A program made the translations under genes and the position numbers. Positions 12,741-13,858 of a DNA stretch of 13,858 nucleotides are shown here, piece by piece. The notes under the pieces were generated by a model, which did not search any database, was not told the DNA's origin, and worked only from the letters and a program-made list of their open reading frames with translations. The stretch spans positions 1-13,858 of the forward strand of contig DFBP01000029.1 in assembly GCA_002366685.1 (NCBI GenBank), read 5' to 3'. Positions within the stretch are counted from its first letter, which is position 1, and the number at the start of each line of letters is the position of its first letter. This DNA comes from Rhodobacterales bacterium UBA3077. GTDB taxonomy: Bacteria; Pseudomonadota; Alphaproteobacteria; Rhodobacterales; Rhodobacteraceae.

Positions 12741-13858
12741 AACATCATCCAAGCGGCGAGGCCTAGAAACGCAAAGAATCCAACAATATCCGTTACCGCC
12801 GTCACAAACGCGCCCGAAGCCAGCGCCGGGTCTGCGCCAAGCTTATCGAGCGTGATTGGCACCAAAATACCGGCCATACCGGCTACCAGAAGGTTGGCCA
12901 CCATCGCCAACCCAAGCACCACGCCGAGCATCGGATCGCCAAACCAGATCAACCCTACAATTCCGATGATGCCCGCAAAAACCACCCCATTTGCTAATCC
13001 GACCAGCGTTTCGCGCACCACAATCCGCATCGCGTTTGAGGGGGTCAGGTCGCGCGTGGCAATGGCGCGCACCGCAACAGTTAGCGTCTGTGTGGCGGCG
13101 TTTCCCCCCATTGAGGCCACAATCGGCAACAGGACTGCAAGCGCTACAATTGCTTCAATGACACCGGTAAATTGTGCAATCACAATTGAAGCCAGAATTG
13201 ACGTTGCCAGATTCACCGCCAACCACGGAAACCGCGCTTTGGTGATCTGCCAAACCTTGTCCGTCAGGTCCTCGTCACCAAGGCCAGCCAGCCGGTTCAT
13301 ATCTTCTTCGACCTCGTCTTCCAGAACGTCCATCGCGTCATCTATGGTGATAACCCCAACCAACCGACCTTCGCGGTCAACCACCGGCGCTGAAACCATG
13401 TGATACTGGTTAAACGCGTAAGCCACATGCTCGATATCCTGATCCGCAGGGATCGTGCGGAAATCCTTCTCCATCATGTCGGCAATGGCCACATCCCGCG
13501 CAGCGCCCATTATTTTGGACAGCCTCACCTCACCAACGGGGTGCATCATCGGATCCACAACGATAACATCATAAAAACTCTCGGGGAGGTACTCCGCACC
13601 GCGCATATAATCAATTATATCGCCCACCAGCCAGTGCTGCGGGGCGACCACCACTTCGCGCTGCATCAAACGGCCGGCACTATCTTCTTCGTAGCTTAGC
13701 GCTTGCTCAACCGCGATCCGGTCAACAACGTCCAGCTTTTCGAGGAGCTTTTCCTGCTGTGGCTCCTCAAGATCCTCAACCAGATAGACCACATCATCCG
13801 TTTCAAGATCCCGCACCGCTTCGGCCAGAACTTCATCCGGCAGGTCACGCATCACCTC
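12737..13858 (-). CDS. mgtE: MgtE-type magnesium transporter, N-terminus cut by window edge
   Basis: MgtE is an inner-membrane, dimeric Mg2+ channel whose cytosolic domain senses magnesium. The visible 373 residues begin inside the N-terminal helical domain (LPDEVLAEAVRDLETDD). They continue through two CBS domains (about 65-195: HWLVGDIIDYM..., then DMMEKDFRTIPADQD and VSAPVVDREGRLVGVITIDDAM) and the connecting acidic helix DEVEEDMNRLAGL. About five transmembrane helices follow. The pore segment PIVASMGGNAATQTLTVAVRA and the aspartate in FVTAVTDIVGFF, near the ion path, are conserved. Full MgtE is about 450 aa, so roughly 80 N-terminal residues lie beyond the right edge. Its stop codon overlaps the start of the HugZ-like gene by 4 bp. 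Family assignment is secure. Confidence 0.96.
   Translation of the reverse strand, partial: EVMRDLPDEVLAEAVRDLETDDVVYLVEDLEEPQQEKLLEKLDVVDRIAVEQALSYEEDSAGRLMQREVVVAPQHWLVGDIIDYMRGAEYLPESFYDVIVVDPMMHPVGEVRLSKIMGAARDVAIADMMEKDFRTIPADQDIEHVAYAFNQYHMVSAPVVDREGRLVGVITIDDAMDVLEDEVEEDMNRLAGLGDEDLTDKVWQITKARFPWLAVNLATSILASIVIAQFTGVIEAIVALAVLLPIVASMGGNAATQTLTVAVRAIATRDLTPSNAMRIVVRETLVGLANGVVFAGIIGIVGLIWFGDPMLGVVLGLAMVANLLVAGMAGILVPITLDKLGADPALASGAFVTAVTDIVGFFAFLGLAAWMML

Overview
The window comes from an alphaproteobacterial chromosome, most likely a Rhodobacterales-type organism. This is inferred from the serS-surE-pcm-nlpD gene order, a RibB protein with a degenerate GTP cyclohydrolase II tail, an alphaproteobacterial MarR type, and a coxD/coxE/xdhC/MoeA-MocA accessory set. 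Thirteen protein genes are packed tightly. The two outer genes (ribH on the left, mgtE on the right) are cut by the window edges. I see no tRNA, rRNA, insertion sequence, phage gene or CRISPR array.

Positions 1-2402 (minus strand) hold a flavin-centred cluster, in transcription order sdhE (FAD attachment to succinate dehydrogenase), a MarR-family regulator, ribBX (DHBP synthase with a catalytically dead RibA-like tail) and ribH (lumazine synthase). Positions 2489-3130 (plus) hold an unrecognised two-helix membrane protein with a split CxxC...CxxC zinc ribbon. It is divergent from sdhE across an 86-bp gap centred on a perfect 8-bp inverted repeat.

Positions 3245-7261 (plus) carry serS, surE, pcm and nlpD. 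SurE and Pcm overlap at a TTGA junction. NlpD has two LysM domains and an M23 domain lacking two of its four metal/catalytic residues, as in amidase activators. The 158-bp serS-surE gap has an AT-rich hairpin and a strongly C-rich stretch.

Positions 7262-12175 are a molybdenum-hydroxylase maturation locus split into two divergent arms. xdhC and a MoeA-like/MocA-like fusion run on the minus strand and overlap by ATGA. coxD (MoxR-type AAA+ ATPase) and coxE (VWA protein) run on the plus strand. The 178-bp divergent region has a plausible sigma-70 promoter for coxD overlapped by an inverted repeat. No hydroxylase subunit gene is present, so the target enzyme must be encoded elsewhere.

Positions 12249-13858 (minus) carry mgtE (Mg2+ channel/transporter, N-terminus cut off) and a short HugZ/PNPOx-like flavin-binding-fold protein whose GTG start overlaps the mgtE stop codon.

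No wholly new multi-gene system is evident. The best candidates for new biology are the membrane zinc-ribbon protein with its palindromic divergent promoter, the coupling of sdhE with riboflavin genes around a MarR regulator, and the orphan Mo-hydroxylase maturation locus.
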